61,240 bases of DNA from Phycisphaerae bacterium (GTDB taxonomy: Bacteria; Planctomycetota; Phycisphaerae; Tepidisphaerales; Tepidisphaeraceae), in assembly GCA_025936175.1 (NCBI GenBank), contig JAICTV010000004.1, forward strand, positions 1 to 61,240. Reading direction: 5' to 3'. Positions within the stretch are counted from its first letter, which is position 1. Each line of letters opens with the position of its first letter. Shown in pieces: positions 42,301 through 49,618 of this stretch. The position numbers were made by a program, and so were the translations under genes. The notes under the pieces are model-generated. The model made no database searches and was not told the DNA's origin. It was given only the letters and a program-made list of their open reading frames with translations.

Positions 42301-43255
42301 TCTCGTCGACGCGGATCGCCGGGCCCGTGTTGGCGTAGAGCGAGTTGCCAGTGATCTGAATATCGTGGTCGCCGCCCTCGAAGCGGAACGCGCCGCTCCA
42401 CTGGTCCTTGCAATAGGTGACGGTATTGCCCGCCAGCGTCACGTTGCTGGCGTTGAAGAACAGCGCGGCCTTGCCGTTGGCGTCGAAGACGTTGTTGGTG
42501 ATGCGGATATTGCTCTGCGCGTCGGCGGCGAGGGTCTCGAACGCGATCGCCGCCTCGACGGTCGTCGTCGAAGGCCCGCCGTAGTTGGCGTAGAAATAGT
42601 TGCCGTCGATGGTGACGTTGGTGACGTTCCCGCCGGAGAACCCGCCGTCGGTGTAGATCCCGCGTCCGCTCAGCGGCCCGTCGTTGTTGTTGTTGCGGAA
42701 GACGTTGTGCTGGATGACCGCGGGATCGCTCGCGCTGTTGTTCGCCAGGTACAGGCCCGTCACGTTGTTCTGCACGATGTTGTTGAACACGTGCGTTCCG
42801 GCGAGGTTTGGTGCGATGACGATGCCGGCGCCGTACGTGCCGACGCTGGTGTTCCCCTGGATCACCAGCCCGTCGATCGTGACATCGTTTGCCGCGACGT
42901 AGATCGATGAAATGTGGGATGCGGTCGTCGCATCATCCACGCCGCTGATGATCGTCTCGCCCGCGCCATTTGCCGCCATCCGCGCGTTGCCGCGCGCGTC
43001 GATCCCCGCCTGCGCGCCGCGCAGGGTGAGCGGCTTGTTGATTGTCACGATCTCGGCGTAGCTGCCGGCGTCGATGTTGATGACGGCATTGGGCTTGGCC
43101 GCGTTCACCGCCGCTTGGATCGTCGCGTAGACGTTGGCGTCGCCGACGATATGCGCGGCGAAAAGCTGGCGACGTTCGAGCGTTTCGATGGCCTGGCGTT
43201 CAAGACTCGACTTGCGTGATTTGGACGACGCGAAGCGATGGGGGCGCGCACACAT
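39398..43255 (-). CDS. Giant multidomain surface protein: beta-helix, CBM6, FnIII, NPCBM, LamG-like
   Basis: The LEPR-type tag AIETLERRQLFAAHIV lies near residue 22-37. A right-handed parallel beta-helix runs from about 40 to 390 (NVTIDGNYFYANYGG, NNIVQNNVTGLYLANN). A CBM6-like module lies near 425-570 (YNIGYAKAGEWLNYTVNVAT). FnIII comes at about 580-670, then an NPCBM module near 680-840 (DGTIITLNGVTCAKGLGVNS), three tandem FnIII at about 855-1120 and a C-terminal LamG/DUF1349-like domain. It probably binds or cleaves polysaccharide at the cell surface. The ATG at 43255 is used; the frame opens at 43324 and neither start has a good RBS. Confidence 0.85.
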   Translation of the reverse strand: MCARPHRFASSKSRKSSLERQAIETLERRQLFAAHIVGDANVYATIQAAVNAAKPNAVINIDAGSYAEIVTINKPLTLRGAQAGIDARGNARMAANGAGETIISGVDDATTASHISSIYVAANDVTIDGLVIQGNTSVGTYGAGIVIAPNLAGTHVFNNIVQNNVTGLYLANNSASDPAVIQHNVFRNNNNDGPLSGRGIYTDGGFSGGNVTNVTIDGNYFYANYGGPSTTTVEAAIAFETLAADAQSNIRITNNVFDANGKAALFFNASNVTLAGNTVTYCKDQWSGAFRFEGGDHDIQITGNSLYANTGPAIRVDEKAISASNYNFAVTANNIFGNGVNTAHEGVYIVGGQYDGTIDLTNNWWGSASGPGGVGTGTGDLIYVQYSPSPTIPFSPWATTMFNSISPIAYFGTPSSTDAKIEIENFDHFGEGLAYHDLDSSNLGGAAYRKPQGADIQTTTDAGGGYNIGYAKAGEWLNYTVNVATAGTYNLDVRVANTISGGTFHFEIDGANVSGAMVIPNTTGYQIFKTITKTGINLSAGLHVVKLVMDVNSSTGSVGNFNWFQFTNATPVLVPNAPSNLAASMLNPTTVALTWLDNANNESGFVIERSPAGAGAWQQIASLGANVLSYNDATVAAASGYDYRVYAYNGGGNSSYSNVATITTPAAQTTTYLSDLAWTSATNGYGPVERDLSVGGSNANDGTIITLNGVTCAKGLGVNSISDITYNLNGAYAWFLSDVGVDDHQTINGSVVFQVFADGAKIYDSGTMTPTSATQSLNLNVSGVKTLQLHVGDAGDGSDYDWADWAGARLLSSGPIIIAPAAPSGLTATAVSPTLVNLAWNDVATETGYRIERSSDGGVTFAPIGTSGANVTTFSDTTAAASTSYRYRVIATNSAGDSSASNIASVTTPAAPTAPAAPSSLVASAVSTTQINLTWIDNSSNETGFRIERSTDAINFTPIATLGSNVTTYSDTTVVASSTYSYRVFATNAVGDSPASNVASATTPATPTAPAAPSSLIATAMSAARIDLTWLDNSTNESGFKIERSSDGINFTQIGTTATNVAGYSDTTGLASGTKYYYRVRATNSVGDSAYSAIVNATTLLIVSLPSGWTDGDVGTVGVKGSGTYTNGVYTVKGAGTGVGSKRDSLNFTYRQLTGNGTIIARVTGMSSSDPNAMAGILFRETLDPAAREAGLFLSPTGGVSFVSRTKPNQNTTSTSTTGSTAPYWLKLVRNGTTITAYKSADGAAWTLVGSTTVSMTATIYVGLGVTSHNTSSLNAATFDNVSVA

Positions 43256-43384
43256 AGGCGCAAAAAATACCCCGCGTGCGACGCGCTGCGCCGCGGAATC
43301 GGCGCATCTTCGCCCGATAACCACGCCGTGCGATCAGATTGGGAACGCAAACCCGCGCCAGACGACAAAGCCGATACAGGCGGA

Positions 43385-43858
43385 TCACGACATGCCGTCG
43401 AAATCGTTGTCGATGCGCAACGGCGAGGGGTCTTGATCGTCGAATTCATCGTCGATCGCCGCGTCGCCGCACACGTCGCCGAGCAATCGGTCGATCGCGA
43501 CGTCGCCGTTCGGATGCGTGCGGACGATCGCCTCGAGCAGCAGGTCTTCCATCCGCTGCGCGCGACCGACATCGCCCGCCGGCATCGCCCGCGGCGGCGT
43601 CATCGTTTCACCCCGCAGCGCCGAGCGTTCGACCGCGTGCAACAGGTGCTCCATCGCAAAGGGCTGATTCGGATGCGATTCGATCGCCGCCGCGAGCAGC
43701 CGCTCCTCGACCTCCTGCATGCGCTCGACGTTGACCCGATCCGGGCGAAGCGAGCGATGCGAGCGGAAGATCGTCCGCCGCACCGGCTTGGCAACGTACT
43801 CCTTGGCGAGACGGAACAGGCTCAGGGACGGACCGGCCAAACTTGCTACTGCGGACAC
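43385..43858 (-). CDS. Protein of unknown function with two internal helical repeats
   Basis: GTG start with AAAGGAG 7 bases upstream. Two ~35-residue helical units align well: ERMQEVEERLLAAAIESHPN then QPFAMEHLLHAV, and GRAQRMEDLLLEAIVRTHPN then GDVAIDRLLGDV. The tail is acidic (DDEFDDQDPSPLRIDNDFDG). No family is recognised. It faces away from the capsid set and is separated from it by 530 bases, so a functional link is only possible. Confidence 0.6.
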   Translation of the reverse strand: MSAVASLAGPSLSLFRLAKEYVAKPVRRTIFRSHRSLRPDRVNVERMQEVEERLLAAAIESHPNQPFAMEHLLHAVERSALRGETMTPPRAMPAGDVGRAQRMEDLLLEAIVRTHPNGDVAIDRLLGDVCGDAAIDDEFDDQDPSPLRIDNDFDGMS

Positions 43859-44390
43859 GCGTTACTCCTTTCGCGCAACTTACGCTGACGGCGAGACATC
43901 GACTCGCAAGCGTCGTTGACCCTGCCGCAACAATTTGCGTGCCACGGCGAGCCCGACGTTACCGTCCGATAACATCGCGCGCGGCAAAGCTGTCGCATTC
44001 GTTGAAGCATCCTGCCGCCGCGATGGCGCAATATTTCGGTCTGCGTCTCGGTCTTTTTGCGTCCGATATCCGCCGCTTTGCGACAGTCTGCCGCAACGAT
44101 GACACTTCATCGCTCGCCGCCGTCACCCCGGCGCGGCCGTGGCACGAGCGCGCGAGGGCGCGCAAGTTCGCGATTGCACGATCGTGCGCGCGAAGCTGCA
44201 ACGCGATTCGGGTCTGAAACCTCAAATCCCAAATTTAAACTCCGCGAGTTTCCTCACGAACTGGACCGATCCCGTGGGCAGGTTGCATTTTCGTGATCAC
44301 ATTCGTGCAACGCGCCAGGACTGGTGAAGGCCGACGCAACGGGGCGTCGGCTGACGCGAGAACGTCACCACCAGCAGCGCGGAGCGCACG
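43859..44390. other. 530-base gap upstream of the capsid set
   Basis: No convincing gene. It contains the 28-bp palindrome copy 2, AT-rich words near 44219-44241 (CTCAAATCCCAAATTTAAAC) of the kind seen in argH at 50291, and a leader hairpin GCCGACGC-aacggg-GCGTCGGC at 44330-44351. Confidence 0.5.
44283..44310. promoter_or_regulatory. 28-bp two-tier palindrome, operator candidate (copy 2)
   Basis: TTGCA-ttttc-GTGATCAC-attcg-TGCAA, exactly the spacing of copy 1 at 13309. It lies 80 bases before the portal gene start; a stable hairpin (44330-44351) lies between them. Confidence 0.65.
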
Positions 44391-46124
44391 ATGAGCGACC
44401 AGCAAGCCGGAACGTCACACTTCCCCACCGTCGATGAGATCGAAGAGCGCGTCGAATCGCTCGTCTCGTGCGGGCGGCCGCGCTACCAGCGGCTTTGGGC
44501 TTATTACCGAAACCCGATGCGCGTCATCGGCTCCGCAGCCGGTGCGCAGGATCGTCCGTACCGACAGGCGCAGGAATGGGGACTGCCCTACCGCATCACC
44601 GGCGCCCGCGCCGGCGCCGCCATCACCCCGGTCGACAACGACTTTCACGCCGCCGCGCGGAAGGAAGTCGTCATCGAGAACGACATCGGCTGGCGGATCG
44701 AGACGATCGTCGATTACCTCTTCGGCAAGCCGCTGGTGCTGCGCTCGGCGGCGGTGGATCCGGCGCGGCGGGAAGTGATCGGCGAGCTGCTGCGGCAGAT
44801 CCTCGCCGCCAGCGGCGGGATCCTCTTCCTGCAACAGCTCGCGCTGCTCGGCAGCGTGTACGGGTTCGTCGACGTGCTGGTGAAGTTCGACGCCGACGCG
44901 GCGAGCGCGTTCGAGCCCGTCACCTGCGGAACGCAGGATCTCGGTCAACCTCCCGCGACGCCGTCGAAGCGCTCGGACGGAGGGGAGGGAGAGGGCGGCG
45001 GCGGGACCGCCGCCGGCGAAGCAGGGACCGCGCCGCGCGACGCGGCGGCGGCAGCCGCGGACGAATCGTCATCAGGAGCACAGGACGGTTCGTCCTCGAC
45101 GCCGCGTCATCTCGATTCGACTTCCGGATCGGCCCGGGCAGTGAGTCACCCCTCACCGCAGGCGATCGCACGCCTGGCCCGCATGGTCCGGCTGGAAATC
45201 GTCGAGCCGGCGCGGGCCCTGCCCTTTCTCGACCAGGAGAACTATCGCTGCCTGCTCGCGTACGGGCAGTGCTTCGAGATCGGATGCGCGGCGCCGCGCG
45301 GCGAGGGCGCGAATCCGCGGCGGACGTGGCTCGATCTGCTCAAGCGGATCACGTCGCGCTCGTCGCTCAAATCCTCCGACAGCGAGCGCACGTTCGTCGT
45401 CGAGATCATCACGCCGGCCGCATGGCAGCGCTACGAGAACGCCAAGGTCGTCGCCGCGGGCGAGAACTCGCTCGGCCGCGTGCCGGTCGTGCACATCCAG
45501 AACACCGCCGTGCCCTTCGCTTACTCCGGCGACAGCGACGTCGAGCCGCTCATCCCGCTGCAGGATGAGCTGAACACGCGGCTGAGCGATCGCGCCAACC
45601 GCATCACGCTGCAGAGCTTCAAGATGTATCTCGGCAAAGGGATCGAAGGCTTCGACACGATGCCGGTGGCGCCGGGACGCATGTGGATGACGGAGAACAC
45701 CAATGCCGACGTCATTCCCTTCGGCGGCGACTCGTCCTCCCCGAGCGAGGACGCGCATCTCTCTGACGTCCGCGAGGCGATCGACAAGAGCAGCGGCGTG
45801 ACGCCGATCGCCGCCGGCGCGATCAAGGGGCGCATCGGTCGGCTCACCAGCGCCGCCGCGCTGCGGGTGACGTTGCAGGCGCTGCTGGCCAAGACGGAGA
45901 AGAAGCGGACGACGTACGGGAACGCGATCGGACAGATCTGCGAGCTGGGGCTGGCGTGGCTCGATCGCGCCGGCGTCTTCCGCACCACGGCTGAGGAGCG
46001 GCAGATCGAGTTGAACTGGCCGAGCCCCCTGCCGGAGAACGAGCTGGAGAAGCTCACCGAAGCGCAGGCGAAAGCGCAGCTCGGCGTGCCGAAGGACGTG
46101 CTGCTGAAGGAGCTGGGGTACTGA
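44391..46124 (+). CDS. Phage-type portal protein
   Basis: The portal forms the DNA channel at one vertex of tailed-phage-like capsids. The SPP1 gp6-like pattern is seen: DIGWRIETIVDYLFGKPLVL near 100-119, the wing-crown part with VPVVHIQNTAVPFAYSG, SDVEPLIPLQDELNTRLSDR (clip/stem) near 383-402, and DVREAIDKSSGVTPIAAGAI near 460-479. A low-complexity insert of about 75 residues (GGEGEGGGGTAAGEAGTA, near 195-265) is unusual. GGAG lies 8 bases upstream. No terminase gene precedes it. Confidence 0.85.
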   Translation: MSDQQAGTSHFPTVDEIEERVESLVSCGRPRYQRLWAYYRNPMRVIGSAAGAQDRPYRQAQEWGLPYRITGARAGAAITPVDNDFHAAARKEVVIENDIGWRIETIVDYLFGKPLVLRSAAVDPARREVIGELLRQILAASGGILFLQQLALLGSVYGFVDVLVKFDADAASAFEPVTCGTQDLGQPPATPSKRSDGGEGEGGGGTAAGEAGTAPRDAAAAAADESSSGAQDGSSSTPRHLDSTSGSARAVSHPSPQAIARLARMVRLEIVEPARALPFLDQENYRCLLAYGQCFEIGCAAPRGEGANPRRTWLDLLKRITSRSSLKSSDSERTFVVEIITPAAWQRYENAKVVAAGENSLGRVPVVHIQNTAVPFAYSGDSDVEPLIPLQDELNTRLSDRANRITLQSFKMYLGKGIEGFDTMPVAPGRMWMTENTNADVIPFGGDSSSPSEDAHLSDVREAIDKSSGVTPIAAGAIKGRIGRLTSAAALRVTLQALLAKTEKKRTTYGNAIGQICELGLAWLDRAGVFRTTAEERQIELNWPSPLPENELEKLTEAQAKAQLGVPKDVLLKELGY

Positions 46125-46150
46125 CGCGCGTCCCGTCGGCTGACGGCGCT

Positions 46151-46220
46151 TTGCAGAGGCGACGGCTGCGTCGCCTTCTTCGAAACCAACAAACGCGGGC
46201 GACACAAGTGTCGCCCCTGC
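46151..46220. repeat. Two family A palindromes inside the capsid set
   Basis: GGCGACG-gct-GCGTCGCC (46158-46175) and GGGCGACAC-aa-GTGTCGCCC (46197-46216), the latter identical to 9078-9097. Host-type repeats thus lie within the viral-like genes. Confidence 0.8.
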
Positions 46221-46259
46221 ACGAAACCTCTTACGCGAAGAAAGAGAAAGGAGGAGGCC

Positions 46260-46490
46260 ATGTCTCAAGAGACACGGACTGATGCCGCGCCCGCGGTAGT
46301 CGCGGCGAACGAAGCTCCGGCGGAGGCGACGAAGATCGAGTCGCCGCCGCCGGCGCCGATGCCGCCGCGCGATGTCGATCCGCAGAACGAGCCGCGGGCG
46401 AAGCTGCTGCAGCTCGCCGCGGAGCTGATGCGGTCGCAGAACCGCCGGCTCGTCGCCGAATACCTGCGGCTGCGTCGTGCGATCGCGTGA
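46260..46490 (+). CDS. Small protein between portal and capsid genes (76 aa)
   Basis: A strong RBS (AAAGGAGGAGG) precedes the ATG. The first 45 residues are Ala/Pro/Glu-rich and disordered (PAEATKIESPPPAPMPPRDV); the last 30 form an amphipathic helix with LLQLAAELMRSQNRRLVAEY. Position between portal and capsid genes fits a scaffold-like or assembly protein, but it is far shorter than usual scaffolds. No family recognised. Confidence 0.6.
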   Translation: MSQETRTDAAPAVVAANEAPAEATKIESPPPAPMPPRDVDPQNEPRAKLLQLAAELMRSQNRRLVAEYLRLRRAIA

Positions 46491-46526
46491 TCGCACCGCC
46501 GAACGGGGACCCAATTTTATGAAGCG

Positions 46527-46612
46527 TGTCATCCTGAGCGGTACTCCGCGAAGGATCCCGGAGTCGATCGATTTTCCTGCGCCGAGATCCCTCGGAGTAC
46601 CTCGGGATGACA
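46527..46612. repeat. Family B fold-back repeat inside the capsid set
   Basis: TGTCATCCTGAGCGGTACTC and GAAGGATCCCGG are answered by GCCGAGATCCCTCGGAGTAC and CTCGGGATGACA. It occupies the gap before the capsid gene. Confidence 0.85.
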
Positions 46613-46659
46613 CGGGTCCGGGATTTCCTCAAAGGGAATAGATCGAAGGAGAGCACACC

Positions 46660-47817
46660 ATGGCATTCACGGGAAAAGCAACCTACACCGCCGGCAGCAC
46701 GCTGCCGGAGATCGCGGAAGACATCAGCGACCTGGTGGCGATCAACTCGCCGCACGAGACGCTGCTGCTCGATGCGCTGGGGGATCCGGCGCGGGCGGCG
46801 CATTCGACCGTCCACGAATGGCTCGAGGACGCGCTTCTGCCCAACGCCGATCAGATCAACGACAGCACCTACGCCAACGGCCTGACCGACACCACCTTCG
46901 TCGTCGATCACGCCGACCGCTTCCGCGTCGGCGATCAGATCAGGCTCGAGACGCAGGCGGAGATCATGCTGGTCACCGGCGTGAACACGGGAACGAACAC
47001 GCTCACGGTGGTGCGCGGCTACGGCGGCTCGACGGCCGAGAACCTGTACGACGATGCGCCGGTCATCATCCTCGGCAACGCCGCGCTGGAGGGTGACGAC
47101 GCCTCCGACGTTCGCTTCACCGCGCGCTCGCGCAACACCAATTACACGCAGATCTTCACTTCGACGGTCGAAGTGAGCGGCTCGGAGCTGGCGGTGCGAC
47201 AGGTGGGCGTGCGGGATGAGCTGGATTACCAGAAGGTCGCGCGGACGCGCGAGCTGCTGCGCGACCTGGAGAACTCGGTGATCAACGGCCGGGCGCCGGC
47301 GGCGACGCCGGAGGGATCGTCATCTGTTCGCCGCACCATGCGCGGGCTGCGGCAGTTCATCGCGACCAACGTCTTCAAGGTGGGCGTGGGCGATTTCCCG
47401 GGCGACGTCTTCCTCACCGAGGAACAGCTCAACCTCGCGCTGCGCGGCATCTGGGAGCAGAGCAACGGGCACGTGGATCTGATCGTCGTCGGCGGACCGG
47501 AGAAGCGGCAGATCAACCAGTTCGTCGCCGTGAACCGCCACTTCACGCCGCAGAGCGACACCTTCCGCGATCGCGTGATCGCGTACGAGAGCGACTTCGG
47601 CGTCTGCCGGATCGTGCTCAGTCGCTGGGTGCCCAGCGGCTGCGTGCTGCTGCTGGATTCCAGCCGCATCGAGGTGATGCCGCTGGCCGGGCGGAGCTTC
47701 CAGTACAAGCCGCTCGCCGCCACGGGCGACCGCGAGAGCGGGCAGGTCGTCGGCGAGTACACGCTCGAGCTGCGCAATGAGAACGCGCACGGGATCATCC
47801 AGGGACTGGGGAACTGA
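46660..47817 (+). CDS. Major capsid protein, SU10/DUF5309-like
   Basis: This family has the HK97 fold and builds phage heads. The pattern is recognisable: N-terminal KATYTAGSTLPEIAEDISDL and SPHETLLLDALGDPARA, an inserted beta domain at about 75-145 (TDTTFVVDHADRFRVGDQIR), then NTNYTQIFTSTVEVSGSELA, the long helix with RTRELLRDLENSVINGRA near 190-207, and a C-terminal beta part with GEYTLELRNENAHGIIQG. Length is 385 aa. AAGGAG lies 9-10 bases upstream. It seems complete with no frameshift. Confidence 0.85.
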   Translation: MAFTGKATYTAGSTLPEIAEDISDLVAINSPHETLLLDALGDPARAAHSTVHEWLEDALLPNADQINDSTYANGLTDTTFVVDHADRFRVGDQIRLETQAEIMLVTGVNTGTNTLTVVRGYGGSTAENLYDDAPVIILGNAALEGDDASDVRFTARSRNTNYTQIFTSTVEVSGSELAVRQVGVRDELDYQKVARTRELLRDLENSVINGRAPAATPEGSSSVRRTMRGLRQFIATNVFKVGVGDFPGDVFLTEEQLNLALRGIWEQSNGHVDLIVVGGPEKRQINQFVAVNRHFTPQSDTFRDRVIAYESDFGVCRIVLSRWVPSGCVLLLDSSRIEVMPLAGRSFQYKPLAATGDRESGQVVGEYTLELRNENAHGIIQGLGN

Positions 47818-47838
47818 CGCCGGATGACAGCGTGAATG

Positions 47839-47922
47839 GGTGACAAGGTGACAAGGTGACAAAAAGCGAAGCAGCGGATCCGGCTTCTTCACCTTGTCAC
47901 CAAGTCACCTTGTCACCTTGTC
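47839..47922. repeat. Fold-back repeat of GTGACAAG words
   Basis: GGGTGACAAGGTGACAAGGT with GACAAAAAG is answered by CACCTTGTCACCAAGTCACC with TTGTCACCTTGTC. Words of 8 bases are repeated in tandem in each arm. Confidence 0.9.
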
Positions 47923-47941
47923 TCTTTGAGAGGAGCACGAC

Positions 47942-48589
47942 ATGACCTTCTGCACCGACATCGACCTGCTCCACTGGGAGCCGAATCTCTTGCGCGACGC
48001 GGCGTTCGCGTCGCAGACGCTTTTGAGCGGCAGCGGCAACCTCGCGGACACGACGTTCACGATCTCTTCCGGATCGTTCACCGCCGCGCACGTCACGCCG
48101 AATCAGGTAATCGTGCTCACCGGCGCGACGAGCGGCTGCTATCCGATCGTCACCGTGGACAGCGCGACGCAGCTTACGATCAGCGCGCTGTACGACGGGC
48201 TGTTTCCGACCAGCGGCGATCCGACCGCGACATCGGTCGGCACGGCGACGGGGCTCTCGTACGTCGTCCGCACCTTCTGGCCGCAGCGCCGCGTCGTCAG
48301 CGAGCTGCTTATGCAGGCGGCGGGTCTTGATCCGACCGACGACGCGGCGGCGACGATCATCAACCCGACTGCCCTCCGCCGCGCGTGCACGCTCGGGACG
48401 CTGCACATGATCTACTCCGCGCTGGCGGCGGCCGCCACCGAGCCGTCCAACCTGGACATCCGGGTGCAGCTCTACGAGCAGCTTTATCGCAACGCGTTCC
48501 GCAACGCGCGGGTGGAGATCGACCGCGACGGCGACGGCAAGGCGGACGGCGCGGCGTCGCTCAACGTGCTGGAATTCCAGCGGATCTGA
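47942..48589 (+). CDS. Connector/adaptor-like protein of the capsid set
   Basis: A beta-rich half (TTFTISSGSFTAAHVTPNQV, YPIVTVDSATQLTISALYDG) resembles the insert domain of the capsid protein. A helical half follows (RRVVSELLMQAAGLDPTDDA, then LRRACTLGTLHMIYSALAAA), as in head-tail connectors of the gp6 type. Near residue 195 is DRDGDGKADG, an EF-hand/dockerin-like calcium loop, unusual in such proteins. AGAGGAG lies 7 bases upstream. A structural head role is inferred from position. Confidence 0.6.
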   Translation: MTFCTDIDLLHWEPNLLRDAAFASQTLLSGSGNLADTTFTISSGSFTAAHVTPNQVIVLTGATSGCYPIVTVDSATQLTISALYDGLFPTSGDPTATSVGTATGLSYVVRTFWPQRRVVSELLMQAAGLDPTDDAAATIINPTALRRACTLGTLHMIYSALAAAATEPSNLDIRVQLYEQLYRNAFRNARVEIDRDGDGKADGAASLNVLEFQRI

Positions 48590-48613
48590 AAATCGATCGA
48601 GGGGAGGTGAACC

Positions 48614-48904
48614 GTGTCGTTGATTTCACTGCTGGCCGACGTCGTGAATGCGCCGATCGACAGCGTCACCAGCTTCGGCGCTGCCGGGCTGATGGGCGCG
48701 ATGTGGCTGTGGGAGCGGCGGACGAATCAGAAACGCGAGGCGCAGATCGACGAAGCGCACGCGCGGATCCTGGGCGATCGCGTGCAGCTCGAGCAGCTCA
48801 TGAGCGTCGTCCGCCAGAACGCCGAGGCGATCACGCGGCTGTGCACCACGCAGGACCAGTTCCTGCGCCAACTCGATCGCACGGCGGAGAGGAGCAAGCC
48901 ATGA
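48614..48904 (+). CDS. Small membrane protein with coiled coil, holin/i-spanin-like position
   Basis: GTG start with GGGAGGTG 6 bases upstream. A short hydrophobic stretch (TSFGAAGLMGAMWLW) near 19-33 is followed by a charged coiled coil (KREAQIDEAHARILGDRVQL). Its stop overlaps the next gene, a lipoprotein, as ATGA. A small TM/coiled-coil protein coupled to a lipoprotein recalls two-component spanins (i-spanin plus o-spanin), but sequence similarity cannot be shown here. Confidence 0.55.
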   Translation: MSLISLLADVVNAPIDSVTSFGAAGLMGAMWLWERRTNQKREAQIDEAHARILGDRVQLEQLMSVVRQNAEAITRLCTTQDQFLRQLDRTAERSKP

Positions 48905-49332
48905 AACGCCTGATTTTGTTGATGCCGCTCGCAGTCGCGGGATGTACGAGGTGGACCGCCGCGCAGACGGATCTTGTCACGCAGGCGCGGCGCGGGATCG
49001 CGCTCGTGCGGCAGGACGATCAGCAGCGCGACAAAACCGCGCAGGAGCTGAATCGGCTGCGACGTCAGCGTCTGGACGAAGCGTTCGACGCGGACGTGCG
49101 CGAGCGGGAGAAAGATGGCTCGATCGACGGCGACTGGGTGATCGACGCCCGCCGCGCGTATGCGGTCGCGCTCGATGCGTTCGCCACGACGCAAGCGGCG
49201 GACGCCGCCGCCGCGGCGATGCGCAAGCGCAACCTGGCGGCGATCGATGCGGCGCTGGAGCGGTTGCAATACCTGCAATCCGTTCAACTGAAGTTGATCC
49301 CGAACATTCCTGAACTGGAGGGGACGCGATGA
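48901..49332 (+). CDS. Lipoprotein of the capsid set, o-spanin-like position
   Basis: The signal MKRLILLMPLAVAGC has lipobox AVAGC (Cys15). The mature part is mostly alpha-helical and charged (RQDDQQRDKTAQELNRLRRQ; DAAAAAMRKRNLAAIDAALE). It starts in ATGA overlap with the small membrane protein and ends in ATGA overlap with the next ORF, so the three are translated together. An outer-membrane partner of the preceding protein is possible. Confidence 0.6.
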   Translation: MKRLILLMPLAVAGCTRWTAAQTDLVTQARRGIALVRQDDQQRDKTAQELNRLRRQRLDEAFDADVREREKDGSIDGDWVIDARRAYAVALDAFATTQAADAAAAAMRKRNLAAIDAALERLQYLQSVQLKLIPNIPELEGTR

Positions 49333-49583
49333 ATACGATCGATCTGAAGGAAGAAGTGCGTCGCGCGTTGTCGCGCGAGTGGCCGGCGTTCGCGGCGGCG
49401 CATCCGCACCTGGCGAACGTCGTGGACGAAACGCTGTTGCTGGAGCCGGCCATGAAGGCGCTGGACGAAGACGACGAATTCCAGCAGACGATGCGGGCCG
49501 CCGCCGAGATCGGCGCGGCGGGCGAAGTCGTCGCCGGCGTCGTCTCGCGCGTCATCAACAAATGGCTCCTGCAACTGATCTGA
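49329..49583 (+). CDS. Small helical protein ending the capsid set (84 aa)
   Basis: The ATGA overlap with the lipoprotein gene indicates coupling; GGAGG lies 6-7 bases upstream. The sequence is helical: TIDLKEEVRRALSREWPAFA, then TMRAAAEIGAAGEVVAGVVS with a C-terminal RVINKWLLQLI that could associate with the membrane. Not recognised. It is the last gene with the compact phage-like arrangement. Confidence 0.55.
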   Translation: MNTIDLKEEVRRALSREWPAFAAAHPHLANVVDETLLLEPAMKALDEDDEFQQTMRAAAEIGAAGEVVAGVVSRVINKWLLQLI

Positions 49584-49618
49584 AAACGGGCCGCCGCTGC
49601 GCGGGTATTATTGAATCC

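Noticed and set aside
47839-47922. Regular GTGACAAG words considered as a CRISPR-like array
   Set aside because: Units are 8 bases with no spacers and fold back on themselves; a heptad-type intergenic repeat fits better.
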